Assembly: GCF_014960965.1 (NCBI RefSeq)
Contig: NZ_CP063169.1
Span: forward strand, 1,335,581-1,399,580
Length of the DNA stretch: 64,000 bases
Direction of reading: 5' to 3'
DNA from: Ruania alkalisoli
GTDB lineage: Bacteria; Actinomycetota; Actinomycetes; Actinomycetales; Beutenbergiaceae
The notes under the pieces were generated by a model. That model was not told where the DNA came from and ran no database searches. It saw only the letters and a program-made list of their open reading frames with translations. The position numbers and the translations under genes are program-made. Numbering within the stretch: the stretch's first letter is position 1; the number at the start of each line of letters is the position of its first letter. This document shows positions 1 through 8,067 of this stretch, piece after piece.

Positions 1-104
1 AAGCGGTGGACGTGGTCGTGCGCGCCAACCGTAGCCGGCGCCGTGAGGAGATGGCCGCCGCTGCCGAGGCGGCCGCTCGCGCCGGAGCCGGTGGGCCGGA
101 GTAG
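1..104 (+). CDS. 3' end of an unidentified gene (partial)
   Basis: Frame 3 is open from the window start to a TAG at 102-104 and gives about 33 residues: a short hydrophobic stretch (AVDVVV), an arginine-rich segment and an alanine-rich tail. The tail looks like a disordered C-terminus. The stop lies only 3 bases before the start of the next gene, so the two are probably co-transcribed. No domain is visible and I do not assign a function. Confidence 0.5.
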   Translation, partial: AVDVVVRANRSRRREEMAAAAEAAARAGAGGPE

Positions 105-107
105 CCC

Positions 108-374
108 GTGTGGATCACCTGGGTCAGCTGGCTGCTGCTCGGTGTTTGCGCACTCGTCGCGGTGGTCGCGGCCGCCGTCTCCAGCGGGCGCTGGCCGGTC
201 ACGATGGGCGATCCCTACCCCGGTGACCGGGAGAATCCGGACCCGTTCGTGGACCATGTGATGGAGTCCCGCGTCACACCTGACATAGAATGGGTACCGA
301 AGAGCTCCACACCAGGTCGCGCGGGGGATGACACGCCCGCGACCGGCGCGGGCGCATCACGCGAGGAAGAATAA
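108..374 (+). CDS. small single-pass membrane protein, unknown function
   Basis: This 88-residue protein starts at GTG 108, three bases after the preceding stop. Residues 3-25 form one hydrophobic helix (WVSWLLLGVCALVAVVAAAV). The rest is polar, rich in Pro, Asp and Glu, and probably cytoplasmic and disordered. In many actinobacteria the gene before DUF3117 is a small membrane protein with a DivIVA-type tail, but I do not see the DivIVA motif here, so I leave the function open. It lies 12 bases upstream of the DUF3117 gene and is probably in one operon with it. Confidence 0.6.
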   Translation: MWITWVSWLLLGVCALVAVVAAAVSSGRWPVTMGDPYPGDRENPDPFVDHVMESRVTPDIEWVPKSSTPGRAGDDTPATGAGASREEE

Positions 375-386
375 GGGAGAACCCCC

Positions 387-554
387 ATGGCCGCCATGAA
401 GCCCAGAACCGGTGACGGACCTCTCGAGGTCACCAAGGAGGGCCGTGGGATCATCATGCGCGTGCCGCTCGAAGGTGGTGGTCGCCTCGTGGTCGAGCTC
501 AAGCCGAACGAGGCCGACGAGCTGAGCGCTGCACTCACCGCCGTCGCCGGCTGA
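387..554 (+). CDS. DUF3117 domain protein
   Basis: The gene encodes 55 residues beginning MAAMKPRTGDGPLEVTKEG and containing the segment GRGIIMRVPLEGGGRLVVEL, the typical full-length sequence of the DUF3117 family, which is found almost only in Actinobacteria. Its function is unknown; the fold is expected to be a small beta-rich protein. A good ribosome site (AAGGGAGA, 373-380) sits 6 bases before the ATG. The next gene (leucyl aminopeptidase) starts 2 bases after this stop, so the two are translationally linked. Confidence 0.93.
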   Translation: MAAMKPRTGDGPLEVTKEGRGIIMRVPLEGGGRLVVELKPNEADELSAALTAVAG

Positions 555-556
555 GG

Positions 557-2077
557 ATGCCTCACCCCCCAACAGCCACCACCGGACCATCTGCCCTCAC
601 CCGGCAGCAGCTGATCGACTGGGGCGATCAGGCCACACTGGCGTTCGCTGTCGCCCCTGAAGATCACGACGGCGGAGCTCAGCCGGGCGTGCGACTCGCC
701 GAGGTGCCGGGGTATGGGACCGATCTGGCAGCCTGGGCTGCCGAGGCCGGTGCGAGCGGCGTGGCGGGTGAGTCCGTCACGGTCACGCTGCCGTCGATGC
801 CCGTCTGGGACGGGCTGCCCCGGCGCCTGGTGTTCCTCGGCATCGGTGACGGATCGCCGCGGTCTGCTCGTCGGGCCGGTGCTGCACTTGCGCGCAGTAC
901 GCGGGGACGGGAGCACGTGGTTCTCGCCATCGGCGATCTGATGACGGGTGAAGCTCTGACGGCCGTCGTCGAAGGCGTGCAGCTTGGTGCTTACGTGCCG
1001 CCCTACGTCGGTAGCCGTGAGCAACCGGCACCGGTCGGCCAGGTCACGATCTGCTCTGCAGCGAGCAATGACGTTCCGCGTGCGGTGGACGACGGGTGCG
1101 TCGCCGCCGAGACCACACTCGTCAGCCGCCGGCTTGCAGCGGCACCCTCGAACATCAAGTCGCCGCAGTGGCTGGCCGATCAGGCTGTCGAGCTGGGCCG
1201 CGAGAACGGGCTGCGGGTGCACGTCCGGGACGAGCGCTGGCTGGCCGAGCACGGTCTCATCGGGATTCTCGCCGTCGGAGCCGGATCGGTGTCGCCGCCG
1301 CGGCTGGTCACCGTGGAGCACCCCGGATCCGGGACTGATCGTGCGCCGGTGGTCCTGGTGGGGAAGGGGATCACCTTTGACACCGGGGGACTCTCGCTGA
1401 AGCCACGCGAGGCGATGATCCCGATGAAGACTGATATGGCCGGTGCGGCCTCGGTTCTCGGTGCGGTGCTGGGTGCCGCCAGTTCCGGTCTGCCGGTCCG
1501 GGTGATCGGGGTGTTGCCGCTGGCCGAGAATGCGATCGGCGCCTCGTCCTACCGCCCCAGCGACGTGATCACCATGGTCGACGGCACCACCGTGGAGATC
1601 GGCAACACCGACGCCGAGGGACGTATGGTGCTCGCGGACGCGATGGCCTGGGCGCGCGCCGAGTATCAGCCGTCCACTCTCGTGGACGTGGCGACACTGA
1701 CCGGGGCCGCGAGCCTCGGCCTCGGCAAGCGCCACGCCGCCCTGTACGCGACCGACGACGCTCTCCGGCAGGAACTGGAAGCAGCGGCTGTGCGCTCGGG
1801 AGAACAGGTGTGGGCCATGCCCTTGGTGGAGGAGTACCGCAGCGCTCTGGAGTCGAGCGTCGCCGACCTCTCCCACATTGCCACCGACCCGAAGGTCGGT
1901 GGCGGCTCGATCACAGCCGCCCTGTTCCTGCAGCATTTCGCCGGAGACCAGCCGTGGGCGCACCTGGACATTGCAGGGCCGGCCAGAGCAGCCGCGAATG
2001 AGCACGAGGTCAGTCAGGGTGCCACCGGGTTTGGAGCGCGGTTGCTGCTGCGCTGGCTGCAGGCGTTGGACTGGTAG
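557..2077 (+). CDS. pepA: leucyl aminopeptidase, M17 family
   Basis: This 506-residue cytoplasmic metallo-exopeptidase removes N-terminal Leu and other residues from peptides and forms hexamers with two metal ions per active site. The C-terminal catalytic domain is intact. The metal ligands and catalytic residues fall at the same numbers as in E. coli PepA: K270 and D275 (GKGITFD), K282, D293 (MKTDMAG), and D352, E354 and R356 in the family signature NTDAEGR (350-356). The N-terminal about 170 residues form the less conserved macro-like domain. The start ATG follows the DUF3117 stop by 2 bases. The gene converges with the MFS exporter downstream. Confidence 0.95.
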   Translation: MPHPPTATTGPSALTRQQLIDWGDQATLAFAVAPEDHDGGAQPGVRLAEVPGYGTDLAAWAAEAGASGVAGESVTVTLPSMPVWDGLPRRLVFLGIGDGSPRSARRAGAALARSTRGREHVVLAIGDLMTGEALTAVVEGVQLGAYVPPYVGSREQPAPVGQVTICSAASNDVPRAVDDGCVAAETTLVSRRLAAAPSNIKSPQWLADQAVELGRENGLRVHVRDERWLAEHGLIGILAVGAGSVSPPRLVTVEHPGSGTDRAPVVLVGKGITFDTGGLSLKPREAMIPMKTDMAGAASVLGAVLGAASSGLPVRVIGVLPLAENAIGASSYRPSDVITMVDGTTVEIGNTDAEGRMVLADAMAWARAEYQPSTLVDVATLTGAASLGLGKRHAALYATDDALRQELEAAAVRSGEQVWAMPLVEEYRSALESSVADLSHIATDPKVGGGSITAALFLQHFAGDQPWAHLDIAGPARAAANEHEVSQGATGFGARLLLRWLQALDW

Positions 2078-2120
2078 GTCGCCTCACGTCCTGCCGGGCA
2101 GCGCCACGTCTTTTCACCGA

Positions 2121-2200
2121 GGCCGGCTGCTCAGGGCCGGCTGCTCAGGGCCGGCTGCTTCGGGTCGGCTGTTCAGTGCTCGCCGTTCAGTGCTCGGCGG
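2121..2200. repeat. 14-bp imperfect tandem repeat across the MFS stop codon
   Basis: Five consecutive 14-base units can be read: two identical copies of GGCCGGCTGCTCAG (2121-2148), then GGCCGGCTGCTTCG, GGTCGGCTGTTCAG and TGCTCGCCGTTCAG, followed by a partial sixth unit. The array starts in the convergent gap between pepA and the MFS gene and runs over the MFS stop (2187-2189). It looks like a small minisatellite that grew outward from the gene end. Confidence 0.8.
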
Positions 2201-3680
2201 CGACCGGTGCGTCCGACTCCTCGGGCTTGGTGATGAAGAAGGCCAGCACCACGGCGACCGCGGCGATGCATCCGGCGATGAAGAACGCGTTCTGGGCACC
2301 GGGTGCGCCGGCTTCGGCCACGGACAGCCCCTCGGCCTGCCCTGCGTGCAGTGCGGTGGAGTAGACCGAGATCAGCAGCGCGGTCCCCGCCGCTCCAGCG
2401 ACCTGCTGCAACGTGTTCAGCGCCGCGGAGCCGTGCGAGTAGAGCGAGCGTTCGAGCGAGCCCAGAGAAGCAGAGAACAGGGGAGTGAACGAACCGGCCA
2501 GGCCCAGCGACATGGCGATCTGCGTACACACCAGCAACGCCACCGGCGTCTGCAGGTCAGCGCTCGAGTACACGAACATCGCGGCCGTGATCAGGATCGT
2601 TCCGGGTACCAGCAAGGTGCGGGGACCACGCGCGTCGTAGATGCGCCCCATGAGGGGGCCGAGCAGTCCCATGATGACCGAACCCGGCAGGAGCACCAGA
2701 CCCGACTGGGTCGCGCCCAGCCCGACCACATTCTGCAGATATTGCGGAAGTAGCGAGAACGTGCCGAACATCGACAGCGCCACGATCGACATGATGATGA
2801 CCGCGATGACGTAGTTGCGTGAGGTGAATACCCGCAGGTCGAGCAGTGCGGCACTGCGGCGCTGCAGAGCGAGTTGGCGCCAGACGAAGATGCCGAGGAA
2901 CACCACGCCCGCGGCGACGGCGGACCAGGGGAGGGCGTCGCCGCCGTTCGATGCACCGCCCGTCTCACCACCGTGCCCACCACCGAGTTGGCTCAGGCCG
3001 TACACGATGCCTCCGAAGGCGAGAGCGGAGAGCACGATGGAGACCACGTCGATCGGGGCTCGGTTGGTGACCCCGAGGTTGGTGAGCCAGCGCGCACCCA
3101 GCGTCATCGCGACCAGTGCGATGGGCAGAACGATCCCGAACAGCCATCGCCACCCGAGGCTGTCGAGCACGACACCTGAGAGTGTTGGTCCGATCGCCGG
3201 GGCCAGCGCGATGACCATCCCGACACGTCCCATCATGCGGCCGCGGGACTGTGCAGGCACCACGTTCATGATGGTCGTCATCAGGAGCGGCAGCATGATG
3301 CCGGTACCGGCAGCCTGGACCACCCGGCCGGCGAGAAGGGTGATGAAACCCGGTGCGACGAGGCAGATCGTGGTCCCCAGCACGAACGACGTGATCGCTG
3401 CCAGGAAGATCTGTCTCGTGGTGAACCGCTGGATCAGGAATCCGGTCGTCGGGATCACCACGGCCATCGTCAGCATGAAGGCGCTCGTGAGCCACTGACC
3501 CTGCTCTGGCGGGATGCCGAGACTCCGGTTCAGCTCCGGGATGGCGATGGCCATCGTGGTCTCGTTGAGGATGGCCACGAACGCTGCCGCCAACAGCAGC
3601 CAGATCACCTTCATGCCTGCGGGGTCGATCTCCTCAGCCCGGCTCGGCTGGGCAGGCACAGTTGTTATATCAGCATTCAC
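2187..3680 (-). CDS. MFS multidrug exporter, DHA2 (EmrB/QacA-like) type
   Basis: A polytopic membrane protein of about 497 residues with the 14-helix pattern of drug:proton antiporters of the DHA2 branch. The first helix has the sequence LAAAFVAILNETTMAIAIPEL, and the typical WLTSAFMLTMAV motif follows. Later come GRMMGR, the motif-A-like loop, and an antiporter-like motif C region (VIALAPAIGPTLSGVVLD). I choose GTG 3680 because GGAG lies 7 bases upstream; an upstream in-frame GTG at 3722 has no ribosome site. It probably exports hydrophobic drugs or a metabolite; the substrate is unknown and no regulator lies beside it. A 14-bp tandem repeat overlaps its 3' end. Confidence 0.9.
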   Translation of the reverse strand: MNADITTVPAQPSRAEEIDPAGMKVIWLLLAAAFVAILNETTMAIAIPELNRSLGIPPEQGQWLTSAFMLTMAVVIPTTGFLIQRFTTRQIFLAAITSFVLGTTICLVAPGFITLLAGRVVQAAGTGIMLPLLMTTIMNVVPAQSRGRMMGRVGMVIALAPAIGPTLSGVVLDSLGWRWLFGIVLPIALVAMTLGARWLTNLGVTNRAPIDVVSIVLSALAFGGIVYGLSQLGGGHGGETGGASNGGDALPWSAVAAGVVFLGIFVWRQLALQRRSAALLDLRVFTSRNYVIAVIIMSIVALSMFGTFSLLPQYLQNVVGLGATQSGLVLLPGSVIMGLLGPLMGRIYDARGPRTLLVPGTILITAAMFVYSSADLQTPVALLVCTQIAMSLGLAGSFTPLFSASLGSLERSLYSHGSAALNTLQQVAGAAGTALLISVYSTALHAGQAEGLSVAEAGAPGAQNAFFIAGCIAAVAVVLAFFITKPEESDAPVAAEH

Positions 3681-3835
3681 AGGATGGCTCCGCAGCAGAA
3701 GAGGGACCGAGGCAGGCGGCACAGGGGGACTGCGGCGGTGAAAGGCCCCCGCAGGCAGTCAGTTCATCCTAACGAGGGCATGCACGTGAATATTTCGAGC
3801 CGGGTGGTCCTGGGCCCATCCCCGAGCGTGTGAGA

Positions 3836-3867
3836 GGTTCCGCCAGCAGGTTTCGACTGGCGGAACC
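3836..3867 (-). terminator. hairpin terminator after the O-methyltransferase gene
   Basis: A perfect 11-bp inverted repeat (3836-3846 with 3857-3867, arm GGTTCCGCCAG) around a 10-base loop lies 2 bases beyond the O-methyltransferase stop. There is no T-run, as is common for actinobacterial terminators. It separates the gene from the MFS exporter on the same strand. Confidence 0.75.
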
Positions 3868-3869
3868 GC

Positions 3870-4502
3870 CTAGCGCAGTACCGCTACGAGCAGCCCGTCA
3901 CCCACCGGCAGCAGGCTCGGCAGGAGACGCTCGTCCTCGCGGATCCGGCGCCCGAGCTCGCGCATCGCGACAGTCTGTTCGTCGCGCCGGGCCGGGTCGG
4001 CCACCCGGTCGTGCCACAGTGCGTCCGTGACGGCGAGGATCCCGCCGGTGCGCAGCATCCGGATCGCCTGATCGGCGTCGTCGGATGCCTCGGCGGGGTC
4101 GCCGTCGATCACGACCATGTCATAGGCAGAGTCCGCCAGCCGGGGAAGGACGTCGAGGGCCCGGCCGGAGATGGTGCGCGTGCGCGTGGAGCGCACCTGC
4201 GCGGTAGCGAACGCCTCCTTCGCGGCGCGTTGGTGCTCCACCTCGACGTCGATCGTGGTCAGCACGCCGTCGGCCGCCATACCCTCGAGCAGCCACAGGC
4301 CCGAGACCCCGGTCCCGGTTCCAACCTCGGCCACCGCATGCGCCTTCGCCGCCGCCGCGAGCATGCGCAGCGCCGCACCGGTCCCTGGCGAGACGGGCGT
4401 GACGCCCAACTCCTCGGCACGCCCGCGGGCGGCCTGGATCGGTTCGGCCTCGACGAGGAAGTCCTCGGTGTAGGCCCAACTCTGGGCCTTGTCGGCAGCG
4501 AT
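3870..4502 (-). CDS. SAM-dependent O-methyltransferase (Rv1220c-like), probable AUC start
   Basis: A class I methyltransferase of the small O-methyltransferase family (PF01596). The SAM-binding loop is AVAEVGTGTGVSGLWLLEGM, and the motif DMVVIDGDP follows. The gene is divergent from sigE, the same arrangement as Rv1220c/sigE in mycobacteria; the natural substrate is not known. The start is unusual. The reading frame has no ATG, GTG or TTG near the conserved N-terminus, but an ATC at 4502-4500 stands 6 bases after a perfect GGAGG and is followed by AADKAQSWAYTEDF, the N-terminus I expect for this family. This gives 210 residues, the usual length. The nearest upstream in-frame ATG (4643) would add a 47-residue Arg/Pro-rich extension. 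The alternative is a base change or sequencing error of ATG to ATC. Confidence 0.85.
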   Translation of the reverse strand: MAADKAQSWAYTEDFLVEAEPIQAARGRAEELGVTPVSPGTGAALRMLAAAAKAHAVAEVGTGTGVSGLWLLEGMAADGVLTTIDVEVEHQRAAKEAFATAQVRSTRTRTISGRALDVLPRLADSAYDMVVIDGDPAEASDDADQAIRMLRTGGILAVTDALWHDRVADPARRDEQTVAMRELGRRIREDERLLPSLLPVGDGLLVAVLR

Positions 4503-4713
4503 GGTGGGCCTCCAGGGTGTGCGGCGAGAGCAGCGGACGGGTGTCCCGATGGTAGCGCCGAGGAGCCGTACGGGCCGGGAGGCGCCCAGTACGGGCCTGA
4601 ACAAGGGTCCCGGAGGGCAGCTCAGGTAGGGAACCGGGCGCATGACAGGGGAGTCGGGGCCGCCTGGCGTTCTCAGGAAGTTCCCAGGTTGCCAACGTAC
4701 GATGGGTACCGTC

Positions 4714-5343
4714 ATGGACACCACATCGCCGCTGCCCACCGCCGACCACCTGGCCTCAGACGCCGGGCGCGCCGACGGGCTCTGGCAGCCGCCCACCTGG
4801 GAGCAGATCGTCCGCGACAACTCCGACCGGGTGTTCCGGCTGGCGTACCGCCTGACCGGCAATCGCGCTGACGCCGAAGACCTCACGCAGGAAGTGTTCG
4901 TGCGGGTGTTCCGGTCGCTGAACTCCTACTCGCCCGGCACGTTCGAGGGATGGTTGCACCGCATCACCACGAACCTGTTCCTCGATGGGCAGCGCCGGAA
5001 GAAGCGGATCAGGTTCGATGCGCTGGGACCGGCCGCCGAACGTGTGCCGGCCTCCGGCGAGTCCGGGTCTCCGGAGCGACGATTCGAGCACGATCACCTC
5101 GACTCCGACATCCAAGCCGCACTGGACGGGATGAAGCCGCAATACCGGGCAGCTGTCGTGCTCTGTGACATCGAGGGCCTCTCCTACGAGGAGATCGCCG
5201 CCGTCCTGGATGTCTCGATGGGAACGGTCCGGTCGCGGATCCACCGCGGTCGGGCCCAGTTGCGCAAGGCGCTGGCTCACCGAGCCCCGAGTCCGCGTGC
5301 CGGCGAATCTGCGCCCGTGCTCCGCCCGGAGGGCGCCCTGTGA
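4714..5343 (+). CDS. sigE: ECF sigma factor, SigE family
   Basis: This RNA polymerase sigma factor has about 209 residues. Region 2 ([21 protein letters not shown] and the DNA-melting segment after it) binds the core and the -10 element. Region 4 ([20 protein letters not shown]) is the helix-turn-helix for the -35 element. It is followed with a 4-base GTGA overlap by a zinc anti-sigma gene and then HtrA, the typical SigE envelope-stress unit of actinobacteria. In-frame ATGs exist at 4702 and 4714. I prefer 4714, because a -10-like TACGAT at 4698-4703 would make a nearly leaderless mRNA; 4702 would overlap that box. Confidence 0.9.
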   Translation: MDTTSPLPTADHLASDAGRADGLWQPPTWEQIVRDNSDRVFRLAYRLTGNRADAEDLTQEVFVRVFRSLNSYSPGTFEGWLHRITTNLFLDGQRRKKRIRFDALGPAAERVPASGESGSPERRFEHDHLDSDIQAALDGMKPQYRAAVVLCDIEGLSYEEIAAVLDVSMGTVRSRIHRGRAQLRKALAHRAPSPRAGESAPVLRPEGAL

Positions 5344-6233
5344 GCCATCTGGGTCCCCTCGTCTCACCCTTCGTCGACGGTCAGCTCACGCCCACCAGAG
5401 CGGCGCGTGCACAGCAGCACCTGTCCGACTGCGCGGCGTGCCGTGCCCAGGTGGAGGCGGAGCGCACTTGCCGGGACACAGCACGGTCCGCTCAGGCCAT
5501 CCCGGCCAGCCCCGATCTGACCGAACGTCTGCTGGCTCTGAGCATCCCGGGCAGCACCTCCGGCCGGTTCGCCGGTCCCGGTGAGGTGGAACGTGCGGTA
5601 CGCAGCACCCGGCTGCGGGTGCTCTCCGGCGCCGTCGCCTCGGTGGGGGTCTTCGTCGTGGCGCTGTTCGTCCTCGGTGGTCAGCAGCGTTCGGTCGATG
5701 ACCTGACGGCGATGGTTCCTCAACTCAAGGATCCAGCGGTGCTCGCCGGAAGCCAAGTCTCCAGTGCCGTGGGGTCCTCCGGCGCCGCCGGGATCTCTGC
5801 TCCAGGCCGTGAGCAGCTCTCCGGGACCGTCTTGGACTGGATGGCGGCGGCCGGCTGGTCCGCCCCGGATCGGCTCCCAACCGGGATGCGGGTGGAGAAC
5901 ATCGCAGTGTTCGATGATCCCGATGCCGGAGCCCCCGTTCTGCAACTCGACATCGCCGGTGACGCAGGTGTGGTCCATGTGACAGAGCAGCACGGAGTGC
6001 TCGACCCAGCCATGACCGCAGCCCTGGAACCGGTGATCATCGGTGGTCACGAGGTGTTCCACGTCGCAGGCGACTGGTGGGTTGCGCAGTGCGGCGGATC
6101 GGTAGTCGCGGTCTCCTCGGGCGAGGACCCGACCGCGGCTCACGCGCTCATCGCCGAGTTGGGCGACGGTGAGTCCCCGGGTGTGGTGGATCGTCTCACC
6201 AACGGTCTGCAGGTTCTGCTGGCCGGATCGTGA
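5340..6233 (+). CDS. zinc-containing anti-sigma factor for SigE (RseA-like)
   Basis: The 297-residue protein starts with a zf-HC2 domain carrying the ZAS motif H27-x3-C31-x2-C34 ([10 protein letters not shown]). This domain would clamp the sigma factor in the cytoplasm and respond to redox or proteolysis. One transmembrane helix follows near residues 93-113 ([16 protein letters not shown]), then an extracytoplasmic sensor region of about 180 residues without a domain I recognise. It overlaps sigE by 4 bases and the HtrA gene by 4 bases, so expression is translationally coupled. The downstream protease is a candidate partner for regulated cleavage; that is inference. Confidence 0.88.
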   Translation: MSHLGPLVSPFVDGQLTPTRAARAQQHLSDCAACRAQVEAERTCRDTARSAQAIPASPDLTERLLALSIPGSTSGRFAGPGEVERAVRSTRLRVLSGAVASVGVFVVALFVLGGQQRSVDDLTAMVPQLKDPAVLAGSQVSSAVGSSGAAGISAPGREQLSGTVLDWMAAAGWSAPDRLPTGMRVENIAVFDDPDAGAPVLQLDIAGDAGVVHVTEQHGVLDPAMTAALEPVIIGGHEVFHVAGDWWVAQCGGSVVAVSSGEDPTAAHALIAELGDGESPGVVDRLTNGLQVLLAGS

Positions 6234-7468
6234 CCTGGCACCCACCCGAGCCGCCGCGCGGATCCACCACATCGGTGGGTTCGCCAGACACGGCTGCCTT
6301 CACCCCGGAGCTACCAGCAGCACCTGCCGCACCGGGTGTCTCGTCGCGGTCAGAGGCGTTCAGCACTGTCCCCGCTCGCCGTCGGCGTGGCGTGCCCGGA
6401 GGGATGGTCGCACTGCTGATGCTCCTGAGCCTGCTCATCGGACTGATCGCCGGGGCCATCGGGGGCGCCAGGCTGATGACGCCACCCGACGCGAGCCTGC
6501 CTGACCCGAGCGGATCGTCGGCGCCCCCGGACCGGGAGCTCACGGAGGGATCGGTCGCCGCGATCGCAGCGGACGTGCTACCCAGTACCGTCTACATCCG
6601 TACCCGTACCGGGGGTGCCGGTGGCTCGGGCAGCGGATTCGTGCTGCGTGAGGACGGCTACATCGTGACCAACTATCATGTGATCACCACTGCCGAGCAG
6701 GTGACCGTGGTGCTCTCCGACGGTAACCAGGTGGAGGCCGATGTCGTCGGTTCGACCGTGGACTACGACCTCGCTGTCCTGCATGTGGACGTCGATGGCC
6801 TGGAGCCGCTGGTGCTCGGTGACTCCGATGCCCTGCGGGTCGGTGACCCAGTGGTGGCGATCGGTGCACCACTCGGTCTGGAAGGCACAGTGACCGCGGG
6901 GATCGTCAGCGCGCTGAACCGGCCGGTCAGCGTGCCGGGCGAGGAAGGCGCCTCCTTCCTCAACGCCATCCAGACCGACGCCGCGATCAACCCTGGCAAC
7001 TCCGGCGGCCCGCTCGTCAACGCCGCTGGGGAGGTGATCGGAGTGAATTCCGCGATCGCCTCGACAGCCAGCTCACCCACGGCCGCCGGCAGTGTCGGCC
7101 TGGGCTTTGCCATCCCCAGCACGCAGGTGCGCCGGACGGCCGAGCAACTCATCGAGTCCGGTACCGCGACGTACCCCATCATCGGGGCCACCTTGGACGG
7201 CCAATACCAGGGCGAGGGGGTGCAGGTCCTGCCGGAGGGCTCCGACGCCGATCTTCCGCCGCTGGTGCCGGGCGGTCCCGCAGAGCAAGCTGGGCTGGAA
7301 CCCGGTGACGTGATCGTCGCCATCGACTCCGAGCCGGTGACCTCTGCCGATGAGCTGATCGTGAAGATCCGGGCACACGCTCCCGGTGACGTGGTCACGT
7401 TGACTGTCCGTGAGGACGGTTCCGACCGTGACGTGGAGGTCACCCTCGGGGAGCAGGAGAGCGAGTGA
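6230..7468 (+). CDS. membrane-anchored HtrA/DegP-like serine protease with PDZ domain
   Basis: A 412-residue protein: a disordered N-terminus, one anchor helix near residues 55-80 (MVALLMLLSLLIGLIAGAI), a trypsin-like domain and one C-terminal PDZ domain (about 335-405, GLEPGDVIVAIDSEPV). The catalytic triad is complete: H150 (NYHVIT), D180 (YDLAVL) and S258 in the motif NPGNSGGP. It acts outside the membrane on misfolded proteins and completes the SigE envelope-stress operon. It starts at GTG 6230, overlapping the anti-sigma stop by 4 bases. Confidence 0.95.
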   Translation: MTWHPPEPPRGSTTSVGSPDTAAFTPELPAAPAAPGVSSRSEAFSTVPARRRRGVPGGMVALLMLLSLLIGLIAGAIGGARLMTPPDASLPDPSGSSAPPDRELTEGSVAAIAADVLPSTVYIRTRTGGAGGSGSGFVLREDGYIVTNYHVITTAEQVTVVLSDGNQVEADVVGSTVDYDLAVLHVDVDGLEPLVLGDSDALRVGDPVVAIGAPLGLEGTVTAGIVSALNRPVSVPGEEGASFLNAIQTDAAINPGNSGGPLVNAAGEVIGVNSAIASTASSPTAAGSVGLGFAIPSTQVRRTAEQLIESGTATYPIIGATLDGQYQGEGVQVLPEGSDADLPPLVPGGPAEQAGLEPGDVIVAIDSEPVTSADELIVKIRAHAPGDVVTLTVREDGSDRDVEVTLGEQESE

Positions 7469-7504
7469 TTCATCGCGCATGCACCGGGCACAGGTTCGCT
7501 GAGG

Positions 7505-7518
7505 CTAGGCTGCTCCTG
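7505..7518 (+). promoter_or_regulatory. -10 box for a probable leaderless tatB mRNA
   Basis: TAGGCT at 7505-7510 is placed 7 bases before GTG 7518, so transcription should begin at or next to the start codon. No ribosome site precedes this GTG. Confidence 0.55.
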
Positions 7519-8033
7519 TGCAGATGAACGTCGAGGAGCTCCTGATCATCGCAGTGGTTGCGGTGATCCTGATCGGTCCTCAGCATCTGCCCAAGTACGC
7601 CGAACAGCTCGCACGGCTGGTGCGTACGCTGCGTGACATGGCGCGGGGAGCCACCGAGTCGATCCGTGAGGAGCTCGGACCGGACGCCGACCTGGACTTC
7701 AGCAAGCTCGACCCACGCCAGTACGACCCGCGGCGGATCGTCCGGGATGCGCTGCTGGATGAGGTGAATCCCAACGGGTCCCGGACCAAGCCCAGCGGAA
7801 CGGGAACCCGGAACCGGTCGGCGTCCAACGCCGGTCGAGCGGCCAGTGGCGCAGCCGCGGCGACGTCGACGGCCACTCGCACGAAGGACGAGACCGACGA
7901 CGCGACAGATCCCATTGACGACGGTCAGGCGACCACGGCATCCGATGCAGCCGCCGAGAACGATGCCGGTACCGACGCGGTCGTCGAGAATCCACTCGCC
8001 AACGGTGCCCCATTCGACGACGAGGCAACCTGA
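7518..8033 (+). CDS. tatB: Sec-independent protein translocase subunit TatB
   Basis: A 171-residue protein with the TatB layout: a short hydrophobic N-terminal helix (ELLIIAVVAVILIGPQHLPK, with the conserved GP hinge), an amphipathic helix (about 25-60) and a long acidic, low-complexity tail. It helps recruit folded twin-arginine substrates at the membrane. Its place after the sigE-HtrA unit is conserved in actinobacteria, and the Mrp gene converges on it. An in-frame ATG at 7524 is an alternative start. Confidence 0.9.
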   Translation: MQMNVEELLIIAVVAVILIGPQHLPKYAEQLARLVRTLRDMARGATESIREELGPDADLDFSKLDPRQYDPRRIVRDALLDEVNPNGSRTKPSGTGTRNRSASNAGRAASGAAAATSTATRTKDETDDATDPIDDGQATTASDAAAENDAGTDAVVENPLANGAPFDDEAT

Positions 8034-8067
8034 GCCGAGCCGACGGTCGGCCTGGTTGATCTGAGTC

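Noticed and set aside
215-2005. 596-codon open frame on the minus strand opposite pepA
   Set aside because: It mirrors the pepA gene, has no recognisable domain and is rich in His/Arg as expected of antisense frames in GC-rich DNA; all M17 active-site residues are on the plus strand.
2121-2200. Tandem repeat considered as a CRISPR array
   Set aside because: Units are 14 bases with no spacers and no cas genes are in the window.
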